From an uncultured Burkholderiales bacterium (lineage in GTDB: Bacteria > Pseudomonadota > Gammaproteobacteria > Burkholderiales > Burkholderiaceae_C): a stretch of DNA of 64,000 nt. The notes under the pieces are model-generated. The model was not told the DNA's origin. It saw only the letters and a list, made by a program, of their open reading frames with translations, and did not search any database. Every line of letters starts with the position of its first letter. Positions within the stretch are counted from its first letter, which is position 1. The translations under genes were made by a program, and so were the position numbers. The stretch is from positions 1 through 64,000 of the forward strand of contig CAJBLW010000298.1 of the NCBI GenBank assembly GCA_903953985.1, given 5' to 3'. Below are positions 24,243 through 33,305 of the stretch, one piece after another.

Positions 24243-24602
24243 CTACCCCAGGCGGGCCGCGTAGCGGGCGTAGTCCCCGCCCGACGGATCGACATAGAGG
24301 TACGGGCGTCCGGGGGCATGGACTTCCACGCACAAACGTCCCTGGCCGACATAGCCACCTTTGCCGGCCAGCCAGTCGCGCGAGACCAGCAGGTTGGCAG
24401 CAAACCCATCGAACTCCTCGGGCGTCATGGTCCGGGTCTCGGTGACATAGACGAGGTAGTCGCCGCTGGCGCTCATGTCATGGATGTTCTCGGGCTTGCG
24501 CGCAAAGGGCAGCCGGATGCCGAGTTGCTCGACCTGGATATCTTGGCCCTCCCACTGGAGGGCCACCGGGGTGCGTTCAATGGTGATGGACATGCTGGGC
24601 AT
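24243..24602 (-). CDS. Accessory protein, unknown function
   Basis: A 119-residue protein, beta-rich, with a conserved-looking ending (GRPYLYVDPSGGDYARYAAR). I do not recognise the family. It overlaps the upstream gene by 26 bp, and the ATG at 24602 has AAAGG at proper distance. Part of a four-gene minus-strand transcript that begins after leader element E. Confidence 0.65.
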   Translation of the reverse strand: MPSMSITIERTPVALQWEGQDIQVEQLGIRLPFARKPENIHDMSASGDYLVYVTETRTMTPEEFDGFAANLLVSRDWLAGKGGYVGQGRLCVEVHAPGRPYLYVDPSGGDYARYAARLG

Positions 24603-24936
24603 GACGGGCCTTTCTGGTTTGATTTGAAACCTGGTTGGTGGATCGGTGCTTGGGGCTGGCGGCCTTGGCCTGCGAGGCTTCGACGCCCGCCAGTGCCAGG
24701 GTGAGCACGGCGTTATGAAATGCCGCTTCGGCCAAACAGGGCGCGAGCCGCGCGTCTTCGAGCAGGCGGTCGATGCTTGGTGCCACCTTGCCCCGCATCG
24801 CGGAACACACCGCCTCCTGGCGCGCTGGGCTGGCGCTGCGGATTTCGGGGCAAAGGCTGATCAGGGTGCGAAACGCCTGGTCGGCCAGGCGCTGCCCGAG
24901 TTCATCGATCCGAGCAAAGTTGCGGCAGGCGTTCAT
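24577..24936 (-). CDS. Accessory protein, unknown function
   Basis: A 119-residue helical protein with a polar, His-rich tail (ARHAQHVHHH). It is placed at the ATG at 24936, which overlaps the stop of the DUF3489 gene upstream; a longer frame to 25215 runs inside that gene. No family recognised. The His-rich end could bind metal, but this is only a composition remark. Confidence 0.6.
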   Translation of the reverse strand: MNACRNFARIDELGQRLADQAFRTLISLCPEIRSASPARQEAVCSAMRGKVAPSIDRLLEDARLAPCLAEAAFHNAVLTLALAGVEASQAKAASPKHRSTNQVSNQTRKARHAQHVHHH

Positions 24937-25499
24937 GCAGCCTCCGAATTGATAGCGGTAGCGGTGCCTGCGGACGCGGACTCGATGCGGTAAACGCGCT
25001 GACCACCGGCCTCCTTGGCTGATGTGATGGTCAGCCCCAAACGCTTCTTGAGCGTGCCGGCCAGGGTCCCGCGCACGGTGTGCTGTTGCCACCCCGTGGC
25101 CTCCATGATCTGCGTGATCGTGGCGCCCTCGGGGCGCTGCAGCAGGCCAATGACCAGGGCCTGTTTGCTGTCGGCGCGGGTGCGAACCGGCTTGCCCTGG
25201 GCGGGCTGCTGCCAACTGGCCTCGGCACTGGCTACATCGGCCTCCAGCTCTGGATCGTCCAGCGTGATGGTCGGTGGCAAGGCGCCCGGTCGGGGCAGGC
25301 CCAAGGCGTCGTAGCCCTCGGCAGCCACCACCCAGTCATCGCCGTCAGGCGTGATCAGGGCACGTTTGAACAAGCCTTCGAGCACCTTGGCACGGGCGCC
25401 GCCCTTGATGTGCTCGGGGAACCAGACGATTTTGCCGCCGCTGTGTTGTACGGCGTGCTCCAGGATGGCCTGCTGGTTGGGGTTGAGTGCGGTGGTCAT
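24933..25499 (-). CDS. DUF3489 protein
   Basis: A 188-residue protein. The N-terminal part (NPNQQAILEHAVQHSGGKIVW) and the C-terminal winged-helix-like part (ALVIGLLQRPEGATITQIM, then HTVRGTLAGTLKKRLGL) define DUF3489. The C-terminal motif looks like a DNA-binding wHTH. Such genes are common in integrative elements and phages of proteobacteria. The start at 25499 is chosen by position after the upstream gene; an earlier frame start at 25637 is inside that gene. Confidence 0.8.
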   Translation of the reverse strand: MTTALNPNQQAILEHAVQHSGGKIVWFPEHIKGGARAKVLEGLFKRALITPDGDDWVVAAEGYDALGLPRPGALPPTITLDDPELEADVASAEASWQQPAQGKPVRTRADSKQALVIGLLQRPEGATITQIMEATGWQQHTVRGTLAGTLKKRLGLTITSAKEAGGQRVYRIESASAGTATAINSEAA

Positions 25500-25506
25500 G
25501 GCGCCC

Positions 25507-25782
25507 TCACGCTTGCAGGACGGCGGTGCTGCCGTTGCCGGGATGGGCCTTGCGCGTGCGGTGCACGGCCTGCTTCGGGCTTCCACCGGCTGCGCGCAGC
25601 CCAGCATCAAACGCGGCTTGCAGGGCGCTTTTGACACCCCAGACGCTCACGTCGTGGAAGTCCAGGCTGTCGCGGTGGCGAGTTTGCAGGGTTTCGATGA
25701 ACAGGTGGTCCAGGGCAATCGATTCGAGCAAGAGCTCGACTTCGTCGGGGGAGAGTGCGGTGGGTTGCTTGGGTTTGGCCAT
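25507..25782 (-). CDS. DUF6900-type protein
   Basis: A 91-residue protein with the short DUF6900 core (IALDHLFIETLQTRHRDSLD, then FHDVSVWGVKSALQAAF). It starts at the ATG at 25782 behind AAGGAG; a start 14 codons earlier is less likely. It heads the minus-strand accessory operon downstream of leader element E and precedes the DUF3489 gene by 7 bp. The two families often travel together on mobile elements. Function unknown. Confidence 0.75.
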   Translation of the reverse strand: MAKPKQPTALSPDEVELLLESIALDHLFIETLQTRHRDSLDFHDVSVWGVKSALQAAFDAGLRAAGGSPKQAVHRTRKAHPGNGSTAVLQA

Positions 25783-25821
25783 GTGGGGCTCCTTGGTGGG
25801 TTGCTTGTCAATCGACATCCG

Positions 25822-25854
25822 CATTCACGCGCTGTGCGCCACAGAAGCCAAGCG
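25822..25854 (-). repeat. Dispersed leader element, copy E
   Basis: Read on the minus strand: CTTGGCTTC (25852-25844), nine variable bases, CAGCGC (25834-25829), GTGAATG. It lies 40 bp before the start of the DUF6900 gene. The frame open in the other copies has a TGA right after CAGCGCG here. The divergent promoter of the late operon must lie in the 25855-25939 spacer. Confidence 0.8.
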
Positions 25855-25939
25855 CTTTTTAATCCCGGGTGATTCACTCGCCTTTGCATGAAAAACCGCA
25901 TACAGGAGGCCACCCACTTGCACTGAGTAGATCAACACC

Positions 25940-26515
25940 ATGGGACTGTCCATTCGCGCCTATGCGCGCCACCGAGGCGTGTCGCACGTGGCCGTCAAGA
26001 AGGCCATCGATACCGGGCGCATCAGCCAGTTGCCGGATGGCACCATCGATCCGGTGGTGGCCGATGCCCAATGGGCGGCCAACACCACGCCGACCCGGCG
26101 GTCGGCGACTGCTGAGGTCAGGGAGACTCCGCAGGTTCCCGTATCTGCCCGCGAGATTCCGCAGGCTTCCGCACGGCCACCACGGGAAACGACTGAGCCA
26201 CCCACCCCGGCGCTGTCCTCCGGTGGCACATCGCTGCTGCAGGCCCGCACCGTCAACGAAGTGGTCAAGGCGCAGACCAACAAGGTGCGCCTTGCCCGTC
26301 TCAAGGGTGAACTGGTCGATCGCTCACAGGCTGTGGCCCATGTGTTCAAGCTGGCCCGTGCTGAGCGCGATGCCTGGCTTAACTGGCCGGCACGCATCTC
26401 GTCACAGATGGCCGCTGGGCTGGGCGTTGATCCGCATGTCTTGCATGTGACGCTGGACGCCGCCGTGCGCCAGCAACTGCAGGACCTGGGCGACTTGCAA
26501 GCCAAGGTAGATTGA
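25940..26515 (+). CDS. Terminase small subunit (Nu1-like)
   Basis: A 191-residue protein. The N-terminal winged helix (LSIRAYARHRGVSHVAVKKA, then IDTGRISQ) is the DNA-recognition domain of Nu1-type small terminases. A Pro/Thr-rich linker leads to a helical C-terminal part (residues 105-190) for binding the large subunit. It opens the late operon and overlaps nothing upstream. The cos site would be expected close by, but I could not recognise it. Confidence 0.83.
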   Translation: MGLSIRAYARHRGVSHVAVKKAIDTGRISQLPDGTIDPVVADAQWAANTTPTRRSATAEVRETPQVPVSAREIPQASARPPRETTEPPTPALSSGGTSLLQARTVNEVVKAQTNKVRLARLKGELVDRSQAVAHVFKLARAERDAWLNWPARISSQMAAGLGVDPHVLHVTLDAAVRQQLQDLGDLQAKVD

Positions 26516-26517
26516 CC

Positions 26518-28491
26518 ATGGACGAGCTGTATTACGAGGGCTGGGACGCGATCGAGCGCGCCTGGCGCGAAGGCCTAACTCCGGATCCGCTGCTCACCGT
26601 CTCCGAATGGGCCGACAAGCACCGGGTGCTCTCCAGCAAGGCCGCCTCGGAGCCGGGCCGCTGGCGCACCAGCCGAACACCTTACCTGCGCGAGATCATG
26701 GATTGCTTGTCACCCATGTCACCGATTGAGCGGGTGGTGTTCATGAAAGGCGCCCAGGTCGGTGGCACCGAACTGGGCCTGAACTGGGTGGGTTATGTGA
26801 TCCATCACGCCCCAGGCCCGATGATGGCGGTGTGGCCCACGGTCGAGATGGCCAAACGGGCTTCCAAGCAGCGGATCGATGCGCTGATCGAAGAGAGCCC
26901 CGCCATCCAGGAGCGTATTGCCCCGGCGCGCAGTCGGGACTCGGGCAACACCATCCTGGCCAAGGAGTTCCATGGCGGCGTGCTGGTGATGACCGGTGCC
27001 AACAGTGCGGTGGGCCTGCGCTCCATGCCAGTGCGCTACCTGTTCCTGGACGAAGTCGATGGTTACCCGTTGGACGTGGAAGGCGAAGGCGATGCGATCT
27101 CGTTGGCCGAGGCGCGTACCCGCACCTTTTCCCGGCGCAAGATCCTGATCGTCTCGACCCCCACGATTGCCGGGGCCAGTGCGGTGGAGCGCGAGTTCGA
27201 GGCATCGGACCAGCGCCGCTACTTCGTGCCGTGTCCGCATTGCGATCACCGCCAGTGGCTGCGGTTTGAGCAGCTTCGCTGGGAGCGTGGCCAGCCAGAA
27301 ACAGCAGCCTACGTCTGCGAAGGCTGTGGTGAACCGATTGCCGAGCACCACAAGACCTGGATGCTGGAAAACGGCCTGTGGCAAGCATGCGCATCTGAAC
27401 ATGCCGGGCGCACCGCTGGGTTCCACCTCTCCAGTCTCTACAGCCCGGTCGGCTGGCGCAGCTGGATCGAGATCGCGCGGGCCTGGGAATCGGCTGCGAT
27501 GTCAGACAGTCGGTCGGCGTCGGCCATCAAGACCTTCAAAAACACCGAACTGGGTGAGACCTGGGTCGAAGAGGGTGAAGCGCCGGACTGGCAGCGTCTG
27601 TTGGAGCGCAGGGAGGACTACCGCATCGGCACCGTGCCCGCGGGCGGCTTGCTGCTCACTGCCGGTGCCGACGTGCAGAAGGACCGCATCGAAGTCTCGG
27701 TCTGGGCCTTCGGGCGGGGCAAGGCCGCATGGCTGGTGGAGCACCGGATTCTGATGGGCGATACCGCCCGCACCGAGGTTTGGTCAGCCCTGGCCAAGCT
27801 CATGGGCGAGACCTGGACTCACAGTAGCGGTTGCCAGCTGAGCCTGGCGCGCTTGGCGCTGGATACCGGCTACGCCACCCAGGAGGCCTATGCCTTCGTG
27901 CGCAGCGTGCGCGATGTCCGGCTCATGTCGATCAAGGGAATTGCCGGGGGTGCCGCACTGATTGGCACGCCCACAGCGGTGGACGCCACCGCCAGTGGCA
28001 AGAAGCTGCGCCGGGGCATCAAGGTGTTCCCGGTGGCCGGTGGCATTGCCAAGCTGGAGTTCTACAACAACCTGCGCAAGAGCGCTGAAGTGGCTGACGA
28101 CGGCGTCACGTCGATCTACCCGGCCGGATTCGTACACCTGCCCAAGGTCGATGCCGAATACCTGCAACAGCTCTGTGCCGAGCAGCTGATCACCCGGCGA
28201 GACCGCAACGGCTTTGCCCACCGTGAGTGGCAAAAGATGCGCGAGCGCAATGAGGCACTCGACTGCTATGTCTACGCCCGGGCGGCGGCTGCGGCGGCAG
28301 GACTGGACCGGTTCGAAGACCGGCACTGGCAAGAACTCGAAAAACAACTCGGCACCGACCCACCAGTCGTTGCCAAACAAATCACAACCCCCGAGGTCAC
28401 CCGAGAACAGCAGTTCGACGGTGGCCTCGTTACTTCTGGCAGTGCCAAACCCAACCCGCGCCGGGTGGTGCGAAGCCGATGGATGACCTGA
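26518..28491 (+). CDS. Terminase large subunit (GpA family)
   Basis: About 657 residues with the GpA layout. The ATPase domain has a Walker A-like KGAQVGGTELG near residue 78 and a Walker B-like YLFLDEVDGYP near residue 174. A zinc-binding part with CPHCDHRQW and CEGCGEP follows. The C-terminal nuclease region includes the acidic AGADVQKDRIEV and ALDTGYATQ. It cuts and packages phage DNA into proheads. GpA enzymes usually cut at cos. The ATG at 26518 is preferred to the TTG two codons upstream. Confidence 0.95.
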   Translation: MDELYYEGWDAIERAWREGLTPDPLLTVSEWADKHRVLSSKAASEPGRWRTSRTPYLREIMDCLSPMSPIERVVFMKGAQVGGTELGLNWVGYVIHHAPGPMMAVWPTVEMAKRASKQRIDALIEESPAIQERIAPARSRDSGNTILAKEFHGGVLVMTGANSAVGLRSMPVRYLFLDEVDGYPLDVEGEGDAISLAEARTRTFSRRKILIVSTPTIAGASAVEREFEASDQRRYFVPCPHCDHRQWLRFEQLRWERGQPETAAYVCEGCGEPIAEHHKTWMLENGLWQACASEHAGRTAGFHLSSLYSPVGWRSWIEIARAWESAAMSDSRSASAIKTFKNTELGETWVEEGEAPDWQRLLERREDYRIGTVPAGGLLLTAGADVQKDRIEVSVWAFGRGKAAWLVEHRILMGDTARTEVWSALAKLMGETWTHSSGCQLSLARLALDTGYATQEAYAFVRSVRDVRLMSIKGIAGGAALIGTPTAVDATASGKKLRRGIKVFPVAGGIAKLEFYNNLRKSAEVADDGVTSIYPAGFVHLPKVDAEYLQQLCAEQLITRRDRNGFAHREWQKMRERNEALDCYVYARAAAAAAGLDRFEDRHWQELEKQLGTDPPVVAKQITTPEVTREQQFDGGLVTSGSAKPNPRRVVRSRWMT

Positions 28492-28700
28492 ACATGACCT
28501 ACGCACCAGAACACCTGCAGGCCTTGCGCGAAGCGCTGGCCAGTGGCGAGCATCGCGTGACCTACGAGGGCAAGAGCATAGAGTACCGCAGCGTGTCCGA
28601 TTTGAAGGCTGCGATTGCTGAAGTCGAAGCCACCATGGCTCGTGATTCCGGCGCACCCAAATCCCGCCAGATCCGCGTGACCACGAGCAAGGCGCTCTGA
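28479..28700 (+). CDS. Head-tail joining protein, gpW-like
   Basis: A 73-residue protein between terminase and portal, as lambda gpW. It has two helices and a central beta hairpin (HRVTYEGKSIEYRSVSDLKA), the usual gpW pattern. It overlaps the terminase by 13 bp and the portal by 1 bp. gpW seals filled heads and makes them ready for tail addition. Confidence 0.82.
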   Translation: MDDLNMTYAPEHLQALREALASGEHRVTYEGKSIEYRSVSDLKAAIAEVEATMARDSGAPKSRQIRVTTSKAL

Positions 28701-30211
28701 TGGCCTGGTTCAAAAGTCTGCGTCGCCGCATGTTCGGCGGCACGCCGGTCTATGACGGCACCGGCGGTGGTCGCCGTGCCTTGGCCTGGATGCCCAGCAA
28801 CCCCGGTGCGGTGGCAGCCCTGTCGCTGGCCCAAGACGAACTGCGCGCCAAAAGCCGTGATCTGGTCAGGCGTAACGCCTGGGCAGCGGCTGGCATCGAA
28901 GCCTTTGTGGCGAACGCCATCGGCACCGGTATCAAGCCGCAGAGCATGGTCCAGGACCAGACCACCCGCGAAGCCATCCACAGCCTATGGTGGGACTGGT
29001 GCGAGCAGGCCGATGCGGCAGGGCTGACCGACTTCTACGGTCTGCAGGCACTGGCCACCCGCGCCATGCTCGAAGGCGGCGAGGCACTGATCCGACTGCG
29101 TTACCGCCGCACGGAAGATGGTCTACCGGTGGCGCTGCAGATCCAGGTGCTGGAAGCCGAGCACCTGCCAACCTCCATGAACCGGGATCTGCCTGGCGGC
29201 AATGTCGTCCGCTCTGGTATCGAATTTGACAATCTGGGTCGCAGGGTGGCCTACCACCTATACCGATCGCACCCCAACGATGGCTTGCTGGCCCCGATGT
29301 CCAGCAATGCTGGCGGTGGTGGCATGGAGACTGTGCGAATCGACGGCAGCGAGGTGATTCACCTGTTCCGCCCCTTGCGCCCTGGCCAAATACGGGGCGA
29401 GCCGTGGCTGACCCGGGCGCTCGTGAAACTCAACGAGCTGGACCAGTACGACGACGCGGAGCTGGTACGCAAGAAAACCGCTGCCATGTTTGCCGGCTTC
29501 ATCACCCGCATGGCACCCGAAGACAACCTGATGGGCGAGTCGGCGCCAGATGCCAACGGCGTGGCGCTCGCTGGCATGGAGCCCGGCACGCTGCAGATTC
29601 TGGAACCCGGCGAAGACATCAAGTTCTCGGCCCCTGCTGATGTCGGCTCTTCTTACGCTGAATTCATGCGCCAGCAGTTCCGCGCGGTGGCCGCCGCCAT
29701 GGGCATCACCTACGAGATGCTCACCGGCGACCTCACGCAAGTGAACTACTCCTCCATCCGGGCGGGCCTGCTGGAATTCCGTCGCCGCTGTGAAGCCTTG
29801 CAGCATGGCGTGATCGTGCACCAGCTGTGCCGGCCGATCTGGCGTGCCTGGATGGACCAGGCGGTGCTCGAGGGCACGCTCAATTTGCCTGGATATCGCC
29901 AATCTCAGCGCCAGTACCAGGCGGCCAAGTGGATCCCCCAGGGTTGGAAGTGGGTGGATCCGCAAAAGGAATACAACGCCATGAAGCTCGCCATTCGCGC
30001 GGGCCTTATGAGTCGCTCGGAAGCGATCTCTGGCAACGGCTACGACGCTGAGGACGTGGATCGGGAAATCGCCGCCGATAACGCCCGGGCCGATGACCTG
30101 GGATTGGTCTTCGATTCGGACCCTCGCTATGACCAACCCCTGACCATCCCACCACCGTCGGCCAGTGCAGGCACTGCGACCGACCTCTCAACCGAATCCT
30201 CTGTGGAGTAG
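28700..30211 (+). CDS. Portal protein, lambda family
   Basis: A 503-residue lambda-type portal. The N-terminal RNAWAAAGIEAFVANAIGTG, the central LFRPLRPGQIRGEPWLTRAL and the C-terminal region with EMLTGDLTQVNYSSIRAG are typical of the family. It forms the dodecameric ring for DNA entry at one head vertex. It follows gpW and precedes the S49 protease, the lambda order B-C. Confidence 0.94.
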   Translation: MAWFKSLRRRMFGGTPVYDGTGGGRRALAWMPSNPGAVAALSLAQDELRAKSRDLVRRNAWAAAGIEAFVANAIGTGIKPQSMVQDQTTREAIHSLWWDWCEQADAAGLTDFYGLQALATRAMLEGGEALIRLRYRRTEDGLPVALQIQVLEAEHLPTSMNRDLPGGNVVRSGIEFDNLGRRVAYHLYRSHPNDGLLAPMSSNAGGGGMETVRIDGSEVIHLFRPLRPGQIRGEPWLTRALVKLNELDQYDDAELVRKKTAAMFAGFITRMAPEDNLMGESAPDANGVALAGMEPGTLQILEPGEDIKFSAPADVGSSYAEFMRQQFRAVAAAMGITYEMLTGDLTQVNYSSIRAGLLEFRRRCEALQHGVIVHQLCRPIWRAWMDQAVLEGTLNLPGYRQSQRQYQAAKWIPQGWKWVDPQKEYNAMKLAIRAGLMSRSEAISGNGYDAEDVDREIAADNARADDLGLVFDSDPRYDQPLTIPPPSASAGTATDLSTESSVE

Positions 30212-30214
30212 TTC

Positions 30215-31462
30215 ATGCTGCCTCATTTTGCTTCCCGCTTGTTCGGGACGCCCTTGCTCGTTCATCGGGCCAAACTCGACGTCATTCTGGCGGTGATGGG
30301 CGAACGCCTGGGGTTGGCCGTGCCGGCCGTTGACCTGGCTCTACCCCCGCCGAAACCTGCAACAGCAACGCCTGCCGGTATCGCGGTCATCCCGGTTCAC
30401 GGCACCCTCGTCAAACGCGCGCTCGGTATGGAAGCCGCTTCGGGTCTGACCTCCTATGGCGAGATCGCGGCCATGCTGGACTCCGCCCTGGCCGACCCGC
30501 AGGTCAGCGGCATCCTGCTGGACATCGATTCTCCTGGTGGCGAAGCTTCGGGCAGTTTCGAGTTGGCGCGCCGCGTGCGTGAGGCGACGGCCATCAAACC
30601 GGTCTGGGCGGTGGCCAACGATGCCGCGTACTCGGCGGCTTACGCGATCGCGGCCAGCGCCCAGCGCCTGTTCGTCACCGAAACGGGTGGTGTCGGCTCC
30701 ATTGGCGTCATCGCACTGCATGTGGATCAATCGATCAAAGATGCCAATGACGGGTATCGCTACACAGCCATCACGGCGGGCGCCCATAAGAACGACTACT
30801 CGCCACACGAGCCCTTGTCGGACAGCGCCAAGACTGAGCTGCAAAGCGAAGTCGATCGACTCTACGCGATCTTTACCGAACACGTCGCAGCCATGCGTGG
30901 CCTGAAGCTTGATGCGGTTCGCGCCACCGAGGCCGGCTTGTATTTCGGCGGTAATGCCGTGGCGCAAGGTCTGGCCGATGGTGTCCAAACGCTGGAGTCC
31001 ACGCTGGCCGAATTCCATCGATTCATCAACGCCCCAAAAAGCGCCCTTACCCATTCGCCGTCTCAGGTGCGGGGCGTCATCCGTGCTGAGGCGGCACATC
31101 CTCCACAGGAGTTACTCATGTCTGACCCACAAGACACCCCCGAAGAAACCTTGTCCGAAACCATCGGCGTCGACGAAGCCGCTGTTCTGGTTGCACAGGC
31201 CCGCCGTGAAGTGACCCAAAGCGCGCAGGCCATTGCCGAAGTGTGCATGCTGGCCGGTTGTCCCGACCGTGCGGCTCAATTCATCGCGGCTGGCAAGACC
31301 GAAGCCGAGGTACGCCGCGCGTTGATCGATGCACGTGCAGCCCAGACCGAAGCAACGGCCATCCGATCGACCATCACCGTCGATGCCGGCACGGCGACGC
31401 CGTCGCATACCGAGACTTCGCCCATCGTAGCTGCCGTCAAAAAACTCACCGGCACCGCTTAA
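30215..31462 (+). CDS. S49-family prohead protease with scaffold tail (gpC-like)
   Basis: A 415-residue protein. The N-terminal S49 (SppA/ClpP-fold) domain has VIPVHGTLVKR, ILLDIDSPGGEASGS, and the serine segment AYSAAYAIAASAQR; GGVGSIGVIALH follows. The C-terminal 130 residues are Ala/Glu-rich and likely act as internal scaffold, as lambda C/Nu3. It matures the prohead. Confidence 0.9.
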   Translation: MLPHFASRLFGTPLLVHRAKLDVILAVMGERLGLAVPAVDLALPPPKPATATPAGIAVIPVHGTLVKRALGMEAASGLTSYGEIAAMLDSALADPQVSGILLDIDSPGGEASGSFELARRVREATAIKPVWAVANDAAYSAAYAIAASAQRLFVTETGGVGSIGVIALHVDQSIKDANDGYRYTAITAGAHKNDYSPHEPLSDSAKTELQSEVDRLYAIFTEHVAAMRGLKLDAVRATEAGLYFGGNAVAQGLADGVQTLESTLAEFHRFINAPKSALTHSPSQVRGVIRAEAAHPPQELLMSDPQDTPEETLSETIGVDEAAVLVAQARREVTQSAQAIAEVCMLAGCPDRAAQFIAAGKTEAEVRRALIDARAAQTEATAIRSTITVDAGTATPSHTETSPIVAAVKKLTGTA

Positions 31463-31477
31463 GAAAGGAACTCCTAC

Positions 31478-31855
31478 ATGTCCGTCATCACTCAACCGAA
31501 CGACTTGGCCGACCTGCTGCGCTTCGAAGCCGAAAACCGCTATTCCCGCGAACGTGTGACGCTCGTCGCAGGCCACAACCTGACACTGGGTACCGTCATC
31601 GCCACCGATACGGCCAACGGCAAGATTGCCCCGCTCGATCCAGCCGACACCGGTTCACTCAACCAGGCATCAGGCGTCCTTCTCAACGACTGCGACGCCA
31701 CTACTGCCGACAACCCGGATGCCTTGGTGGTGGTCCGTCACGCCATCGTCTTGCGCGATGCCCTGATCTGGCCGGAGACCATCACGGCTGAGCAGAAGAC
31801 AGCTGCCATCGCGCAACTGCGTGATCTGGGCATTCTGGTTCGCGACGCTGCCTGA
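31478..31855 (+). CDS. Head decoration protein (gpD-like)
   Basis: A 125-residue protein of the lambda gpD family. The core LVAGHNLTLGTVIATDT and the end region with VVRHAIVLRDALIWP are conserved. It trims and stabilises the expanded capsid. It lies exactly between protease and major capsid genes. A hairpin after the gene may set the ratio of gpD to gpE transcripts. Confidence 0.87.
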   Translation: MSVITQPNDLADLLRFEAENRYSRERVTLVAGHNLTLGTVIATDTANGKIAPLDPADTGSLNQASGVLLNDCDATTADNPDALVVVRHAIVLRDALIWPETITAEQKTAAIAQLRDLGILVRDAA

Positions 31856-31893
31856 CCCCCAGCTACCTCACCAATTCCTTCCCGTCATCCCAT

Positions 31894-31929
31894 CGGCCCG
31901 CCGGTCACCCCGCGGGCCGTTCCTTTTAT
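31894..31929 (+). terminator. Hairpin between gpD and gpE genes
   Basis: CGGCCCGC (31894-31901) pairs perfectly with GCGGGCCG (31912-31919) across a 10-nt loop, followed by a T-rich stretch. It lies inside the late operon, so it should be a leaky terminator or an RNA-stabilising end rather than a full stop. Confidence 0.5.
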
Positions 31930-31941
31930 TGGAGCCCTCTC

Positions 31942-32958
31942 ATGCAAAACCCTTTCCAGAATCCCGGGTTCTCGATGGCCAGCCTCACCGCCGCCATCAA
32001 CCTCATTCCCAACCGCTATGGCCGACTGGAGGAACTCAATCTGTTCCCGGCCAAGCCGGTACGTACCCGCTCGGTGGTGATCGAGTCGCGCAATGGCACG
32101 CTCAATCTGCTGCCCAGCCTGCCGGTGGGCAGTGCCGCCACGCAGAACAAGCACGACAAGCGCCAGTTGCATTCCTTCGTGATTCCGCACATTCCGTTGG
32201 AAGACGTGGTCCTGCCGGAAGAAGTTCAGGGCGTGCGCGCCTTCGGCTCTGAGACCGAGATGGACACCGTGGCGCAGGTGCTGGCCCAGCACTTGGAGTC
32301 CATGCGCAACAAGCACGCCATCACCCTGGAGCATCTGCGTATGGGGGCATTGAAGGGCGTCATCCTCGATGCCGATGGCAGTGTGCTTCATGACCTGTTC
32401 GAGGTCTTCAAACTCAACCCGAGCACGGTAAATTTCCAGCTCAATGCGGACACCACCAATGTGCGCAACAAGTGTGCGGATGTGGTGCGCGGCATCACCG
32501 AGAACCTGCGCGGGGAATTCATGACCGGCGTGCGCGTGCTGTGCTCGCCCAGTTTCTTTGCCAAGCTCACCGGCCACGCCAAGGTCGAGAAGGCTTATGA
32601 GAACTATGCCCAGGGCGCCATGTTGCGTGATGACGTGCGCAATGGCTTTGCGTTTGGCGGCATCGTCTTCGAGGAATATCTGGGCAAAGCAAGCTATCTC
32701 GACGGGGCAGGCGCCGCCCAGACGCGTGACTTCATTGCCGAGGGCGAAGCGCATGCCTTCCCGCTGGGCACGGTCGACACCTTTGCCACCTACTTCGCCC
32801 CGGCCGACTTCAACGAGACGGTCAATACGCTGGGTCAGGCCATCTACGCCAAGCAGGAGCCCCGCAAGTTTGATCGCGGCACGGATCTGCACACTCAGAG
32901 CAACCCACTGCCGATGTGCCACCGCCCCGGTGTGCTGGTCAAGCTGACCATGGCGTGA
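31942..32958 (+). CDS. Major capsid protein (gpE-like)
   Basis: A 338-residue HK97-fold capsid protein of the lambda gpE family. Typical parts are the N-terminal ALTAAINLIPNRYGRLEEL, HSFVIPHIPLEDVVLPEEVQ, and the C-terminal EAHAFPLGTVDTFATYFAPA. It forms the icosahedral shell. Good Shine-Dalgarno (TTGGAG) upstream of the ATG. Confidence 0.95.
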   Translation: MQNPFQNPGFSMASLTAAINLIPNRYGRLEELNLFPAKPVRTRSVVIESRNGTLNLLPSLPVGSAATQNKHDKRQLHSFVIPHIPLEDVVLPEEVQGVRAFGSETEMDTVAQVLAQHLESMRNKHAITLEHLRMGALKGVILDADGSVLHDLFEVFKLNPSTVNFQLNADTTNVRNKCADVVRGITENLRGEFMTGVRVLCSPSFFAKLTGHAKVEKAYENYAQGAMLRDDVRNGFAFGGIVFEEYLGKASYLDGAGAAQTRDFIAEGEAHAFPLGTVDTFATYFAPADFNETVNTLGQAIYAKQEPRKFDRGTDLHTQSNPLPMCHRPGVLVKLTMA

Positions 32959-33305
32959 TGGGCGATCCGGTGCAGCCCAATCCCGATCAGCCCAATCCAG
33001 TTAACCCCTTCATCCGTCTACTGGTCAGCAGCTTTCTGCACCTCGGCAGGCCGGGCAGCTACCGGCGTGCCGATGGGGTGGAGATCACCACGCGCTTCAT
33101 TGCCAAGACACCGGATGTCGTCGAGTCCTTCGGCGACACCCGGCTGGTGGTGGCCACCCACCGTTTCGATGTGATGGCCCGCGACGTGGCTGAGCCTCGC
33201 GAGGGCGAGCGCTTCACTGTTGCTGGCCAGACCTACCAGGTGATGGGTGAGCCATTGGCGGATCGGGACCGCTTGATCTGGACGCTGACCGGAGCTCCGG
33301 TATGA
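32958..33305 (+). CDS. Head-tail connector (FII-like)
   Basis: A 115-residue protein placed after the major capsid gene, where lambda has FI/FII. A Pro-rich N-terminus is followed by a beta-rich body with RRADGVEITTRFIAKTPDVV and ERFTVAGQTYQVMGEP. It starts in TGATG overlap with the capsid gene. The connector role is inferred from order and fold-like pattern. Confidence 0.75.
   Translation: MGDPVQPNPDQPNPVNPFIRLLVSSFLHLGRPGSYRRADGVEITTRFIAKTPDVVESFGDTRLVVATHRFDVMARDVAEPREGERFTVAGQTYQVMGEPLADRDRLIWTLTGAPV

Noticed and set aside
24951..24963. A second ops-like sequence (GCGGTAGCGGTG)
   Set aside because: It differs from the ops core, lies inside the DUF3489 coding sequence on the opposite strand and precedes no operon.
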